Source of the DNA: Thioalkalivibrio nitratireducens
GTDB lineage: Bacteria; Pseudomonadota; Gammaproteobacteria; Ectothiorhodospirales; Ectothiorhodospiraceae
Direction of reading: 5' to 3'
DNA: 11,921 nt
NCBI GenBank assembly: GCA_011390385.1
Contig: JAABSN010000098.1
Coordinates: 1 to 11,921 of the forward strand
Shown: piece by piece, positions 1 through 7,335 of the stretch
Numbering within the stretch: the stretch's first letter is position 1
Layout of the letters: every line of letters begins with the position of its first letter
Made by a program: the position numbers and the translations under genes
Notes under the pieces: model-generated
Seen by the model: only the letters and a program-made list of their open reading frames with translations
What the model was told of the DNA's origin: nothing
Databases searched by the model: none

Positions 1-558
1 GAGCTGCAACGAGCGCTCCGCCATTCGCTCCGCCTGTTGGAACTCCTGCTGTTCCAGCCGCACTCGTGCCAGGCGGTTCCACAAACCCGCGTCACGCGGA
101 GCAATACGCAGCGCACGTTCCAGTTGGAGGCCCGCCACACGCAGATTGCCCTCGGACCGCGCCTGATCCGACTGCGCAGCCAGCGCCAGCGCCGCAGGGG
201 CAGTCGCTGGAGGTGGCTGCGGAGTCGGCACGGGCTCCCGGGGACGGGGCTCCTCCGGCTCCGGCCACGGCTCCAGTACCGAATCCGGCACCGGCAGCGG
301 CACCGGGTCGAGGATCACTGCTTCGGCCCCTGGCTGGGGTGGTGGTGCCGGCCGCGGCGCGGGGACCGCACAGGCGCCGAGCATCGCCACCAGCAACAAC
401 ACGGTCAGGGTCCGCCCCGCGGCATTCATCGGCATGGCCCGACCCACGGTCGGTGAGCGATCTGCGCAGCCGGTCGCTGGCGCGGAACCTGAACCGGAAC
501 TGCGCAGTTTGGCCATGAATTTCATCCGGTGTTCACCGACTTTCCCTGGCATTCTCAT
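1..558 (-). CDS. lpoP: LpoP-like TPR lipoprotein, activator of PBP1b (3' part outside window)
   Basis: Probable outer-membrane lipoprotein that activates PBP1b. Seen: a hydrophobic stretch ending in the lipobox LGAC (Cys63 counted from the 558 start), a linker of about 55 residues rich in Pro and Glu, then a TPR-like helical region (GLQLERALRIAPRD, LWNRLARVRLEQQEFQQAERMAERSLQL) running off the window edge. Its ATG overlaps the mrcB stop as ATGA, with GAGAGGTGG just upstream, so translation is probably coupled. Known: Pseudomonas LpoP is a TPR lipoprotein encoded beside PBP1b and needed for its activity. The start is uncertain. ATG 558 has the best ribosome site and the overlap but puts 41 residues before MPMNAAGR; ATG 435 gives a standard 21-residue signal peptide (Cys22) without a clear ribosome site. 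ATG 525 is also in frame. Family call fairly sure, start not. Confidence 0.8.
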   Translation of the reverse strand, partial: MRMPGKVGEHRMKFMAKLRSSGSGSAPATGCADRSPTVGRAMPMNAAGRTLTVLLLVAMLGACAVPAPRPAPPPQPGAEAVILDPVPLPVPDSVLEPWPEPEEPRPREPVPTPQPPPATAPAALALAAQSDQARSEGNLRVAGLQLERALRIAPRDAGLWNRLARVRLEQQEFQQAERMAERSLQL

Positions 559-2867
559 TGAAACCACCTCTCACGCCATCCAGGTCCACCGTCGTCACCG
601 GGGACCGCACCCATATCGCAACTGGCACGCGCCCGGGGAGCCGAGCCACGCCAGAACGGCAACTCAATCCGCTCCGGACAGGCATCCGTGTCGGCGCGCA
701 GACCCGAACGGCGATCCACCTGTTGCAACTCGATCTCGGGATGATACCCGAGGTTCAGCGATCCCCCCGGCAATGCCGCCATGGTACGGAGCCAGATCGG
801 CACGGCGCCACTGGCACCGGTCAGGCCAATGGGCCGATTGTCGTCCAGCCCCAACCAGACCACGAGCAGGTGACGATCGTCGAATCCGGCGAACCAGCTG
901 TCGCGAAGATCATTCGATGTACCGGTCTTGCCCGCGACCATCCGCCCGGGCAGGCCACGCCCGATGGCGCGCCCCGTTCCCTGCGTGGTGACATCATGCA
1001 GGGCGTGGTTCAGCAACCGAACCGCACCATCGGGAAGTGCGCCTCGGAGCTCCAGACTGTAATGCGAAAGTTCCTTGTTGTTGGCGTCGAGCACATCGCG
1101 GATGGCTCGACTGCGGGTCGCATATCCTCCGTTGGCCAATGCCTGATACAGCGTCGCCACCTCCAGCGGCGACAGGTCCAGTGCCCCGAGGGCCAGCGAC
1201 GGCAGCGGCGCCGGGGTACTGTCCAGACCCAGGGTTTGCAGCAGGCGGATGACCTGCGAAATCCCGATCTGCTGCGCGAGGCGCACGGTCGCGACGTTGT
1301 AGGACAGGACCAGTGCCTCCCAGAGCGTCACCTGACCATGGAACCTGCGATCGAAGTTCTGTGGCGACCACGGCTCGCCATGTGGCAACTGCAGGGTCAA
1401 GGGGCTATCGTCCAGCAGGGTGGCAAGCGTGAAGCGTTCGGGATCGGACAGGGCGGCCAGATACACGAAGGGTTTGATCAGCGAACCCACGGGACGCCGT
1501 GCCCGGACGGCGCGATTGAAACCCGGGAACTGGGGATCGCTGTCGCCGACCAGGGCCAGAACCTCTCCTGCCAAGGGGTCGGTCAGCACCGCCGCCGCCT
1601 GCAGTGGCTCAGCGATGTCCCGCGCGCGAACGACCTCAGCCACACCCTCGCTGAGATGTTTTTCCAGCGTCAGCTGAATCCCCGGGTCCAGTGTGGTGAA
1701 GATCCGCAGGCCCTCGGTACGCAGATCCTCCTCGCGGTATTCGGTCCGGAGTTGCCTACGCACCAGATCGAGAAATGCCGGGAAATGGCCTTCTCCACGC
1801 GGTACGCGCGGGGACACCCCCAAAGGCCGCGACTTCGCCGTTTCGATCTGGTCGAACGAGGCCAGACGCTCGCGAAGCATGCGGTCGAGGACGCCGTCGC
1901 GACGCGCCCGCGCGCGCTCCGGAAACCGGCGCGGATCATAATAGCTGGCGCCCCGGGCCAACCCCACCAGTAGCGCAAGTTGTTCCAGATCAAGCTCGCG
2001 CAGTGGGCGCTGGAAATAGAACTGGGCCGCCAGGCCGAAGCCATGGATGGCACGGTCCCCCGCCTGCCCCAGAAACACCTCGTTCAGGTAGGCCTCGAGG
2101 ATTTCTTCCTTCGAATAGCGATACTCGAGCAATATGGCCATAAGCGCCTCGTTCAGCTTGCGCTTGAGGCTGCGCTCGTGGGTCAGATAGAAATTCTTCA
2201 CCAGTTGCTGTGTCAGCGTGCTGCCCCCCTGCACCGTCCGGCCTGCACGCAGATTCGCCCAGGCCGCCCGGGCGATCCCCAGAGGATCCACCCCACGGTG
2301 CGCGAGAAAGCGTCGGTCCTCGGTGGCCAGCAGAGCGGCCACGAGCCCCGGGGGCACCTCTTCCAGGGTGACCAGGATTCGATCTTCTCCATGAGTGGGA
2401 TAGATGCTTCCGATCAGCATCGGCTCGACCCGCATCAGATCGACGCTGCCGCTCTCGTCCCTCAGGTCCGTGATCACGCCGTCCTGCAGGCGCATCCGTA
2501 CCGCGCGGTCCGGTTCGGTGCCATCGCTGAAAACGAAAGGCCGGGTGCGCAGCGTCGCCTCGTTGCCCTGGATTCGGAATTGACCCGGACGTGAATCGCC
2601 TTCGCGGTAGTTCAGCGCCTCGAGTTCGAGCCGTAGCAGTTCCGGGGTCATCGAGCGGCCAACATACAATTCGAGGGGCCGCGCGAACACCCGCGCCGGC
2701 AGCGACCAGCGCTTACCCTCGAATTGGGCCTGGATTTCACGATCGACCTGCAGCGCGTACCAGACGCCGATACTGCCAGCCACCAGAACCAGGCCCAGCG
2801 AGAACCAGAACCCGGCAGCGAGCGTCCTGCGAATTCCCGAACGGGGCCTGGAGCGAGGTCTGCGCAT
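555..2867 (-). CDS. mrcB: Penicillin-binding protein 1B, bifunctional transglycosylase/transpeptidase
   Basis: Class A PBP that polymerises lipid II into glycan strands and cross-links the peptides, anchored in the inner membrane. Numbered from ATG 2867 (770 aa): basic cytoplasmic tail 1-14; one membrane helix about 15-38; UB2H-like region about 45-140, beginning near FEGKRWSLPARVFARPLELY; glycosyltransferase domain about 165-330 with catalytic Glu183 in ATEDRRFLAHRGVD and the GGSTLTQQLVKN motif; transpeptidase domain about 425-690 with nucleophile Ser462 (SLIK), SYN 522-524 and KTGTS 647-651. E. coli PBP1b is 844 aa, so length is normal. An in-frame ATG at 2954 would add 29 residues, but it would leave only 20 bases to the divergent gene and has no ribosome site, so 2867 is preferred. 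It overlaps the downstream lipoprotein gene by 4 bases. All catalytic motifs are intact. Confidence 0.97.
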   Translation of the reverse strand: MRRPRSRPRSGIRRTLAAGFWFSLGLVLVAGSIGVWYALQVDREIQAQFEGKRWSLPARVFARPLELYVGRSMTPELLRLELEALNYREGDSRPGQFRIQGNEATLRTRPFVFSDGTEPDRAVRMRLQDGVITDLRDESGSVDLMRVEPMLIGSIYPTHGEDRILVTLEEVPPGLVAALLATEDRRFLAHRGVDPLGIARAAWANLRAGRTVQGGSTLTQQLVKNFYLTHERSLKRKLNEALMAILLEYRYSKEEILEAYLNEVFLGQAGDRAIHGFGLAAQFYFQRPLRELDLEQLALLVGLARGASYYDPRRFPERARARRDGVLDRMLRERLASFDQIETAKSRPLGVSPRVPRGEGHFPAFLDLVRRQLRTEYREEDLRTEGLRIFTTLDPGIQLTLEKHLSEGVAEVVRARDIAEPLQAAAVLTDPLAGEVLALVGDSDPQFPGFNRAVRARRPVGSLIKPFVYLAALSDPERFTLATLLDDSPLTLQLPHGEPWSPQNFDRRFHGQVTLWEALVLSYNVATVRLAQQIGISQVIRLLQTLGLDSTPAPLPSLALGALDLSPLEVATLYQALANGGYATRSRAIRDVLDANNKELSHYSLELRGALPDGAVRLLNHALHDVTTQGTGRAIGRGLPGRMVAGKTGTSNDLRDSWFAGFDDRHLLVVWLGLDDNRPIGLTGASGAVPIWLRTMAALPGGSLNLGYHPEIELQQVDRRSGLRADTDACPERIELPFWRGSAPRARASCDMGAVPGDDGGPGWRERWFQ

Positions 2868-2894
2868 TTGTTGTATTCGATTTCCGTGAAAGCC

Positions 2895-2974
2895 TAATGG
2901 TAACCTGAGGCGCTGACCCCTTACACGGGCACTGTCGCCGACCCGCTCTTTCATACGCCAGCCCAGAGGTCCCC
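2895..2974. promoter_or_regulatory. Divergent control region between mrcB and the two-domain kinase gene
   Basis: If mrcB starts at 2867, 107 bases separate the two divergent starts. No strong sigma-70 promoter is visible. On the plus strand a weak pair TTGTAT (2871-2876) and TAATGG (2895-2900), spaced by 18, could serve the kinase gene. On the minus strand a TACCAT box near 2898-2903 could be a -10 for mrcB. AGAGG at 2965-2969 is the ribosome site of the kinase gene. The promoter assignments are weak inference. Confidence 0.25.
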
Positions 2975-4570
2975 ATGGACCCCCTCGAACAGCAACAGCA
3001 GTTGCTCCGGAATCTATCGGAATCCGGGCATTTTCCCCACACGGCGCCGTCGGTGAAGCACATCGACACCCACATCTCGACGGTGCTGCTGGTGGGAGAA
3101 CACGCGTACAAGTTCAAGAAACCGCTCGACCTCGGCTTTCTCGATTTCTCCAGTATCGAGTCGCGCAAACGGTTCTGCGCCGCCGAACTCGAGATCAACC
3201 GAGCCCTGGCGCCGGGAATCTACCTGAATCTGGCCACGGTGCGGGGCTCCCTGGACGAACCCCGGATCGACAATGATGGGGATAACGACGACGGCTCGGT
3301 ACTCGAGTACGCGGTGCATATGCGCCGATTCGATCGCGACCGGCAACTCGACCGCCTACTCGAGGCCGGTCGACTCCCGATCACTGCGATGGACGAAGTG
3401 GGCCGCACCGTCGCCCGTTTTCACGAGAGCACGGAACGCGCCGGTCAGGACTCCGAGCATGGCACCCCGGAACAGGTACTGGCACCGATGCTCGCCAACT
3501 TCAAGGCCCTGGCGCCCTCGGCCGAAGATGACAGTGGGCGCCGTGAGCAGCTGCGCGAACTGGAATCCTGGACCCGGAGCAGCGCGGAGCGTCTCGGGAC
3601 ACTGATCGCCCGGCGACAACACGAGGGATACGTTCGCGCATGTCATGGGGACATGCACCTGGGCAACATGGTCTACGTCGAAGACGAACACGGCGAAGAA
3701 AAGCTCGCCGTGTTCGACGGGATCGAGTTCAACGCCTCGCTGCGCTGGATCGACGTGGCGTCGGAAATCGCCTTTGTGACCATGGACTTGCATGCCCGTG
3801 GTGCGAGCGGCCACGCGCATCGGGTTCTCGATACCTACCTGGACCACCGGGACGATTTTGGCCTGTTGCGACTCTTGCCGTTCTACCAGGTGTACCGGGC
3901 GCTGGTCAGGGCGAAGGTGAACGCCATCCATGCCGCCGAGACCGGGCTCGACGCGGTAGAGCGCAGACAGTGCGATGACGAGGTCGAACGTTACCTGGCG
4001 CTGGCCGACCGCCTTCGTGCTCCCACGCATCCGGGCCTGATCCTGATGCACGGCGTTTCGGGCACCGGGAAAACCGTCGTCAGCACCGAGATCCTGCAGC
4101 GCCTGGGTGCCGTTCGACTGCGCAGCGACATCGAACGCAAGCGCATGATGGGGCTGGAACCGGAATCCCGGCCAACATCAGAGCAGGAGGCATCCATGTA
4201 CTCGGAACAGGGAATCCAGGCGGTTTACCAACACCTTCTGGTTCTTGCCGATGATCTGTTGCAGCAGGGACAGCTGGTCATCGTCGATGCGACGTTTCTG
4301 GAAAAGGATCAACGGCGACCCTTCCAGGAACTTGCGCGGGAGCGTAACGCGGGATTCGCCATCGTCGCCTGCATGGCCGACCCGGAAATCCTGCGTGACC
4401 GCCTGACCGCGCGCGCGCAAAGCGGCTCGGATGCCTCCGACGCCGGTGTCGAAGTCATGGAGGGTCAACTTCCGCGCGCCGAGCCTCCGGGAGACGATGA
4501 GCCAGTGGTGACGACGGGACCCGAAACCCCTCTCGCCTGGAACACACTCGAGGAGTTGCTGCGCCGCTGA
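2975..4570 (+). CDS. Bifunctional APH-like kinase / P-loop AAA-type kinase protein (COG2187 + COG0645 architecture)
   Basis: A 531-residue, two-domain soluble protein of unknown substrate. N-terminal domain (about 20-345) has the aminoglycoside-phosphotransferase fold signature: GEHAYKFKKP at 41-50 (ATP-binding Lys region), the catalytic-loop motif HGDMHLGN at 224-231, and the metal-binding region VFDGIEFN at 246-253 with SEIAFVTMDL following. C-terminal domain (about 353-530) starts with a Walker A loop GVSGTGKT (360-367), then LRSDIERKRMMGL and IVDATFLEKDQRR, typical of small P-loop kinases such as gluconate or zeta-toxin-like enzymes. The start ATG has AGAGG five bases upstream. It is transcribed away from mrcB. 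The same fusion is widespread in proteobacteria, usually annotated as bifunctional aminoglycoside phosphotransferase/ATP-binding protein. Resistance is not implied: neither domain is a known resistance enzyme. Domain calls are sure, function is not. Confidence 0.9.
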   Translation: MDPLEQQQQLLRNLSESGHFPHTAPSVKHIDTHISTVLLVGEHAYKFKKPLDLGFLDFSSIESRKRFCAAELEINRALAPGIYLNLATVRGSLDEPRIDNDGDNDDGSVLEYAVHMRRFDRDRQLDRLLEAGRLPITAMDEVGRTVARFHESTERAGQDSEHGTPEQVLAPMLANFKALAPSAEDDSGRREQLRELESWTRSSAERLGTLIARRQHEGYVRACHGDMHLGNMVYVEDEHGEEKLAVFDGIEFNASLRWIDVASEIAFVTMDLHARGASGHAHRVLDTYLDHRDDFGLLRLLPFYQVYRALVRAKVNAIHAAETGLDAVERRQCDDEVERYLALADRLRAPTHPGLILMHGVSGTGKTVVSTEILQRLGAVRLRSDIERKRMMGLEPESRPTSEQEASMYSEQGIQAVYQHLLVLADDLLQQGQLVIVDATFLEKDQRRPFQELARERNAGFAIVACMADPEILRDRLTARAQSGSDASDAGVEVMEGQLPRAEPPGDDEPVVTTGPETPLAWNTLEELLRR

Positions 4571-4613
4571 GTTTCATGCCCACGGGCACAACCCCGAAAC
4601 ATCCCGAATGCAG

Positions 4614-4738
4614 GCGTAGGGTGTCAATGAGCGCAGCGAATTGCGCCGCTCGAGACCCCGGAGGCTGGAGATCATCGCCGGCGCCGTGTCGGTGCGGTTC
4701 GGCTTCGCCTCACGGCACCCTACGCAGGTTCCTTCACG
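4614..4738. repeat. BIME: inverted pair of REP elements, copy 1
   Basis: The element begins GCGTAGGGTG (4614-4623) and its mirror CACCCTACGC ends at 4725, with conserved sequence continuing to 4738. It is made of a REP on the plus strand (4616-4647: GTAG followed by an imperfect hairpin GGTGTC...GCGCC) and an inverted REP (4691-4723, ending CTAC). The GTAG head before a short palindrome is the hallmark of REPs mobilised by RAYT (REP-associated tyrosine transposases). A second copy at 9480-9594 shares nearly all of both ends but lacks about 10 bases in the centre. No transposase gene is in the window. Confidence 0.85.
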
Positions 4739-4766
4739 CTACAAGACCCGGAAACTGGACAGAAAA

Positions 4767-4795
4767 GTGACAACCGCGATTGCGGGATCTAATCT
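4767..4795 (+). promoter_or_regulatory. Candidate sigma-70 promoter for the envelope operon
   Basis: GTGACA (4767-4772, five of six matches to TTGACA) is separated by 17 bases from TAATCT (4790-4795, four of six matches to TATAAT). The spacer contains CCGC-GATT-GCGG, a small dyad. Transcription would start near 4802, leaving a leader of about 120 bases before the ATG at 4925 that includes the 16-bp palindrome. Judged by eye only. Confidence 0.4.
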
Positions 4796-4847
4796 CAGAG
4801 GTGTTTTCACGGTCGCCGGGCATCGGGTCAAGGGTCCGCGATCACTG

Positions 4848-4863
4848 GCACGCCCGGGCGTGC
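4848..4863. promoter_or_regulatory. Perfect 16-bp palindrome in the leader of the envelope operon
   Basis: GCACGCCCGGGCGTGC reads the same on both strands with no loop. It lies 61 bases upstream of the ATG at 4925 and about 50 bases downstream of the candidate promoter. A loopless dyad suits a homodimeric repressor site better than an RNA hairpin, but chance is possible in GC-rich DNA. Confidence 0.4.
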
Positions 4864-4924
4864 AGGCCATGCACTCTGCCCTGCGCACGGCAACCCCGCG
4901 TCGACGACCCAGGAGTTACCATTG

Positions 4925-5692
4925 ATGCTTTCCCGACTTGCCCCGCCCCTGCTCCTTGGTCTGTTCCTGTCAGCGGTCGCACAGGCCGATGCGCTGCTTC
5001 GCTTCATGGACAGCGAAGGCGAATACTCGGAAATCCTCGTCAAGGCGCCTTATGCGCGCATGGACATCGTCAATGGCGGCAGCGGTGGCTCCGGTTTCAT
5101 GCTTTTCAATGGCGATGATCGCTCCCTGTACATCGTCGATCAGGGCAGCCGCACCTACATGGCATTCGACGAGCGCGCGATCGATGCACAAATGCAGGCA
5201 ATGGACCAGATGATCGCGGACATGCGCGCCCAGATCCAGCAACTCCCGGCCGAGGCCCGCGCCGAAATGGAAGCGCAGATGGGTCTCGGGGTCGAAAGCG
5301 GCCCGCTGACGGTGGAACAGGAAGTGACCGGCCGGGAACACGACATCGGCAACCTTCGCTGCCAGGAAACCGAGATCATCGTCGGGGAAAGAGTGCGGAG
5401 CATCGCCTGTGTTGCGGCCCCCGGCGAACTCGGGCTGTCGCCCCGGGACTTCGGGACGTTTCACTCCCTGATGGGGCATCTGTTCGATTTGTCCCGCAGG
5501 GCCCTGGATGCAGGTGGACCACTGGCTCGGGCCATGGGCTCCAACGTGATGCCCCCCCTGGACGGCGTGCCGCTGGAGGTACGCGACGTGCACGATGGCG
5601 TCACCACCCGGCTGGCCGGTGTCTCGACCGATACGCTGAGCCCGGAGTTCTTCCGCATCCCACCGAATTATCGGGAGCGGGATCCGCTGTGA
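4925..5692 (+). CDS. Exported DUF4412-like protein of unknown function
   Basis: A 255-residue periplasmic protein. A signal peptide (MLSRLAPPLLLGLFLSAVAQA) probably ends at Ala21. The body carries repeated beta-strand patterns (RFMDSEGEYSEILVKAPYARMDI, SLYIVDQGSRTYMAFDE), a charged helix rich in Met and Gln (about 84-120) that may form a coiled coil, then GNLRCQETEIIVGERVRSIACVA with Cys146 and Cys162, which could form a disulfide. This pattern resembles DUF4412 proteins, whose role is unknown; the family call is from memory of the pattern only. The ATG at 4925 follows AGGAG (4911-4915) by nine bases; the preceding TTG at 4922 is a possible but less likely start. Its stop overlaps the start of the next gene (GTGA), so it is the first gene of a coupled group. 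Confidence 0.75.
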   Translation: MLSRLAPPLLLGLFLSAVAQADALLRFMDSEGEYSEILVKAPYARMDIVNGGSGGSGFMLFNGDDRSLYIVDQGSRTYMAFDERAIDAQMQAMDQMIADMRAQIQQLPAEARAEMEAQMGLGVESGPLTVEQEVTGREHDIGNLRCQETEIIVGERVRSIACVAAPGELGLSPRDFGTFHSLMGHLFDLSRRALDAGGPLARAMGSNVMPPLDGVPLEVRDVHDGVTTRLAGVSTDTLSPEFFRIPPNYRERDPL

Positions 5693-6204
5693 TCCTTACC
5701 ACGACTCCGCATCCCCCGCTCCTCACCACCCTCCTGCTGACCGTTTTCATCACGGCCTGCGCGGGCAACCCCCCCGCGCCGAGCCAGCAAGGGCCTTCGA
5801 CGGATGCACAAACCGTAACCCAGGCCGGTCTGAGTCGGGCCGAGGTCGTGCTCGCGGCACTCGGACACCTGGACGCCCCGTATCGCTACGGCGGTCTCGA
5901 CGCCAACGGACTCGATTGCTCGGCGCTGGTACAGCGGGTTTACCGGCAGGCCGGCTTCACCCATGTACCACGCACGACCCGGGAACAGGCCCGCGCCGCT
6001 CGACAGGTTCCCTCGGATTTGCTGCAGCCAGGCGATGTTCTGTTCTTCGCGGCGCGCGGGAATCGAATCGACCACGTCGGAGTCTTCATCGGTGACGGCC
6101 GGTTCATCCATGCTCCGAATGCTCGCGGCCAGGTTCGGATTGAACCCCTCGCCTCCTCGTACTGGCAGCCGCGGCTCCGCCAGGCAGGGCATTTCTTCGA
6201 CTAG
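5689..6204 (+). CDS. NlpC/P60 family lipoprotein, probable peptidoglycan endopeptidase
   Basis: Likely cuts peptide stems of peptidoglycan, as Spr/MepS-type enzymes do. The 171 residues start with a lipoprotein signal peptide ending in ITAC (lipid-bearing Cys24), then a short Pro/Gln/Thr-rich linker, then a complete NlpC/P60 domain (about 48-171): catalytic Cys77 in GLDCSALVQ, His129 in RIDHVGVFIG and a third polar residue His141 in FIHAPNARG. YRYGG before the Cys and LQPGDVLFF before the His are family signatures. The start is GTG 5689, overlapping the previous stop as GTGA, with GGGAG at 5673-5677. Residues after the lipid Cys (Ala-Gly) lack the inner-membrane Asp signal, so outer-membrane placement is expected. 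Confidence 0.93.
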   Translation: MILTTTPHPPLLTTLLLTVFITACAGNPPAPSQQGPSTDAQTVTQAGLSRAEVVLAALGHLDAPYRYGGLDANGLDCSALVQRVYRQAGFTHVPRTTREQARAARQVPSDLLQPGDVLFFAARGNRIDHVGVFIGDGRFIHAPNARGQVRIEPLASSYWQPRLRQAGHFFD

Positions 6205-6228
6205 ATCCATCATCACAAGGAATCCATC

Positions 6229-6711
6229 ATGTCCATCACCCGCTTTGCAATCCTCGCCACACTGCTGTTCTCGACCATGGCACACGCCCAGGAAATGGTG
6301 TTCGAATCCGAAGAAAGACGGATCTATTCCATCGAGGGCGATTACGCGTTCTACCGCGAAATGCTGGAATCGGCGATCACCGACGAAGGTCTGGTCATCA
6401 ACGCGGTCGGCCACATCGCGGACATGCTCGATCGCACCGGCGCCGACCTGGGCGGCAAGAGCCTCTATCTGCATGGTGAATCGCTGGAATTCTGCAGCGC
6501 GATCTATTCCCGCAACATGATGGAAGCCGACCCGCACAGCATCGTCTTCTGCCCCTACGTAATCGCGATCTACGAACTGACCACCGAACCGGGCACCATC
6601 TACATCGGCTACCAGCGGCTGCCCGTCGTCGACGACGAAGACACCAACAAGGCCCTGCAGGACGTCGAAGACCTGGTGGACCGCATCACCAACAACGCGA
6701 TGTTGTTCTGA
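6229..6711 (+). CDS. Exported DUF302-like protein
   Basis: A 160-residue protein with a clear signal peptide (cleavage expected after AHA, residue 20). The mature part fits the DUF302 layout: a helix plus strand (DYAFYREMLESAITDEGLVINAVGHIADML), a central FCSAIYSRNMMEADPHSIVFCPYVIAIYEL block with Cys89 and Cys108, and a C-terminal helix (NKALQDVEDLVDRITNNAMLF). The function of the family is unknown. The ATG is preceded by AAGGA at 6214-6218 and lies 24 bases after the NlpC/P60 stop, so it is probably the last gene of the three-gene unit. Family call is by pattern recognition. Confidence 0.8.
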   Translation: MSITRFAILATLLFSTMAHAQEMVFESEERRIYSIEGDYAFYREMLESAITDEGLVINAVGHIADMLDRTGADLGGKSLYLHGESLEFCSAIYSRNMMEADPHSIVFCPYVIAIYELTTEPGTIYIGYQRLPVVDDEDTNKALQDVEDLVDRITNNAMLF

Positions 6712-6795
6712 GCCTGGCCCTTCGGACGTGACGCCGCGCTACTCCCGAGTGCGATCGGGCGTCCAATGAACCCGAGCCCCGCTGCGCGTCCAGAA
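6712..6795. terminator. Convergent gap with a possible stem-loop
   Basis: Between the DUF302-like gene (plus) and the short DUF1566 gene (minus). CCCGA (6744-6748) pairs with TCGGG (6755-6759), and GGACG (6724-6728) can pair with CGTCC (6760-6764) around it. There is no T-run on either side, so this is a weak candidate for a bidirectional terminator. Confidence 0.25.
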
Positions 6796-7335
6796 TCAAT
6801 GTCCGCCGCGTACCAGACGAACACGATTGTAGTAGCGGCCGTCGCCTTCGCTCCGTGGAACGGACGATATGTTGCCAAAGTTAAAGTCCACGAGCCACGC
6901 GTCCGTCGGACCAAGGGCACGGGGCGAACCCGACCAGAATCTGGCAATTGGAGTGCTCGGGAAGAGGCTCATGTTGATGGCCGGTGCCACCCGGCAATCC
7001 TCGACGAGGCTGTAGAGCTCCTTCACGTTGGGGAGTCGCCAGTCGGTGTAATCCCCAAAGGTACTGGCCTCGGCGTGGGCGAGCGCATCGGCCCAGTTGA
7101 AGCTTTGATCCGAACCGATCTGACAGGTCGCGCCACTCAAGCCCTCGGTGCATTGTTTCCACATCAGGCCGGTGCTCGTATCGGTCACTGTGCCATCGCC
7201 ATGATCGATGTACACCGAATCCGGATTACTCGGGGGAAAATTCTCCTTGCAGGGAACCGCCTGGGCGTTGCCGACCGAAAGGAGCAACGCCAGAAGGCCA
7301 AGGACCAATGATCCGCTCGCCGTTGCTTGAATCAT
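6796..7335 (-). CDS. Exported DUF1566 (Lcl C-terminal-like) domain protein, short
   Basis: A 179-residue secreted or periplasmic protein. Signal peptide 1-26 (ends AQA), then a single DUF1566 domain: HGDGTVTDTSTGLMWKQC (45-62), DWRLPNVKELYSLVE (98-112), a FWSGSP motif (133-138), DAWLVDFNFGN, and the closing YYNRVRLVRGG. These are the standard DUF1566 landmarks; the same domain forms the C-terminus of Legionella Lcl and is thought to have a lectin-like fold. Substrate unknown. The ATG at 7335 has AGAGGTGA directly upstream. It follows the longer DUF1566 gene by 223 bases on the same strand, so the two may be co-transcribed. Both end in nearly the same motif. Confidence 0.88.
   Translation of the reverse strand: MIQATASGSLVLGLLALLLSVGNAQAVPCKENFPPSNPDSVYIDHGDGTVTDTSTGLMWKQCTEGLSGATCQIGSDQSFNWADALAHAEASTFGDYTDWRLPNVKELYSLVEDCRVAPAINMSLFPSTPIARFWSGSPRALGPTDAWLVDFNFGNISSVPRSEGDGRYYNRVRLVRGGH

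Larger units (their letters stand above)
4571..4924. other. 354-base gene-free stretch with BIME repeat, promoter and palindrome
   Basis: No credible gene here. From left to right it holds a weak fold just after the kinase stop (GTTTC 4571-4575 could pair with GAAAC 4596-4600 around a TGCC/GGCA hairpin), the BIME copy at 4614-4738, a candidate promoter at 4767-4795, a perfect 16-bp palindrome at 4848-4863 and the ribosome site AGGAG at 4911-4915 of the next gene. Short open frames crossing it look like noise. Confidence 0.6.

Noticed and set aside
558..1973. Long plus-strand open frame antisense to mrcB
   Set aside because: It mirrors a gene with all PBP1b catalytic motifs and reads as low-complexity Arg/Gln/Gly sequence without any domain. 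High GC content explains the lack of stops.
2975..4570. Aminoglycoside resistance gene
   Set aside because: The APH-like fold is shared by many kinases; the fusion with a P-loop kinase belongs to a general uncharacterised family, and there is no resistance or mobile context.
4614..4725. MITE or IS remnant with target-site duplication
   Set aside because: The ends are inverted repeats, but no matching direct duplication flanks either copy, and the internal two-hairpin layout with GTAG heads fits a BIME better.
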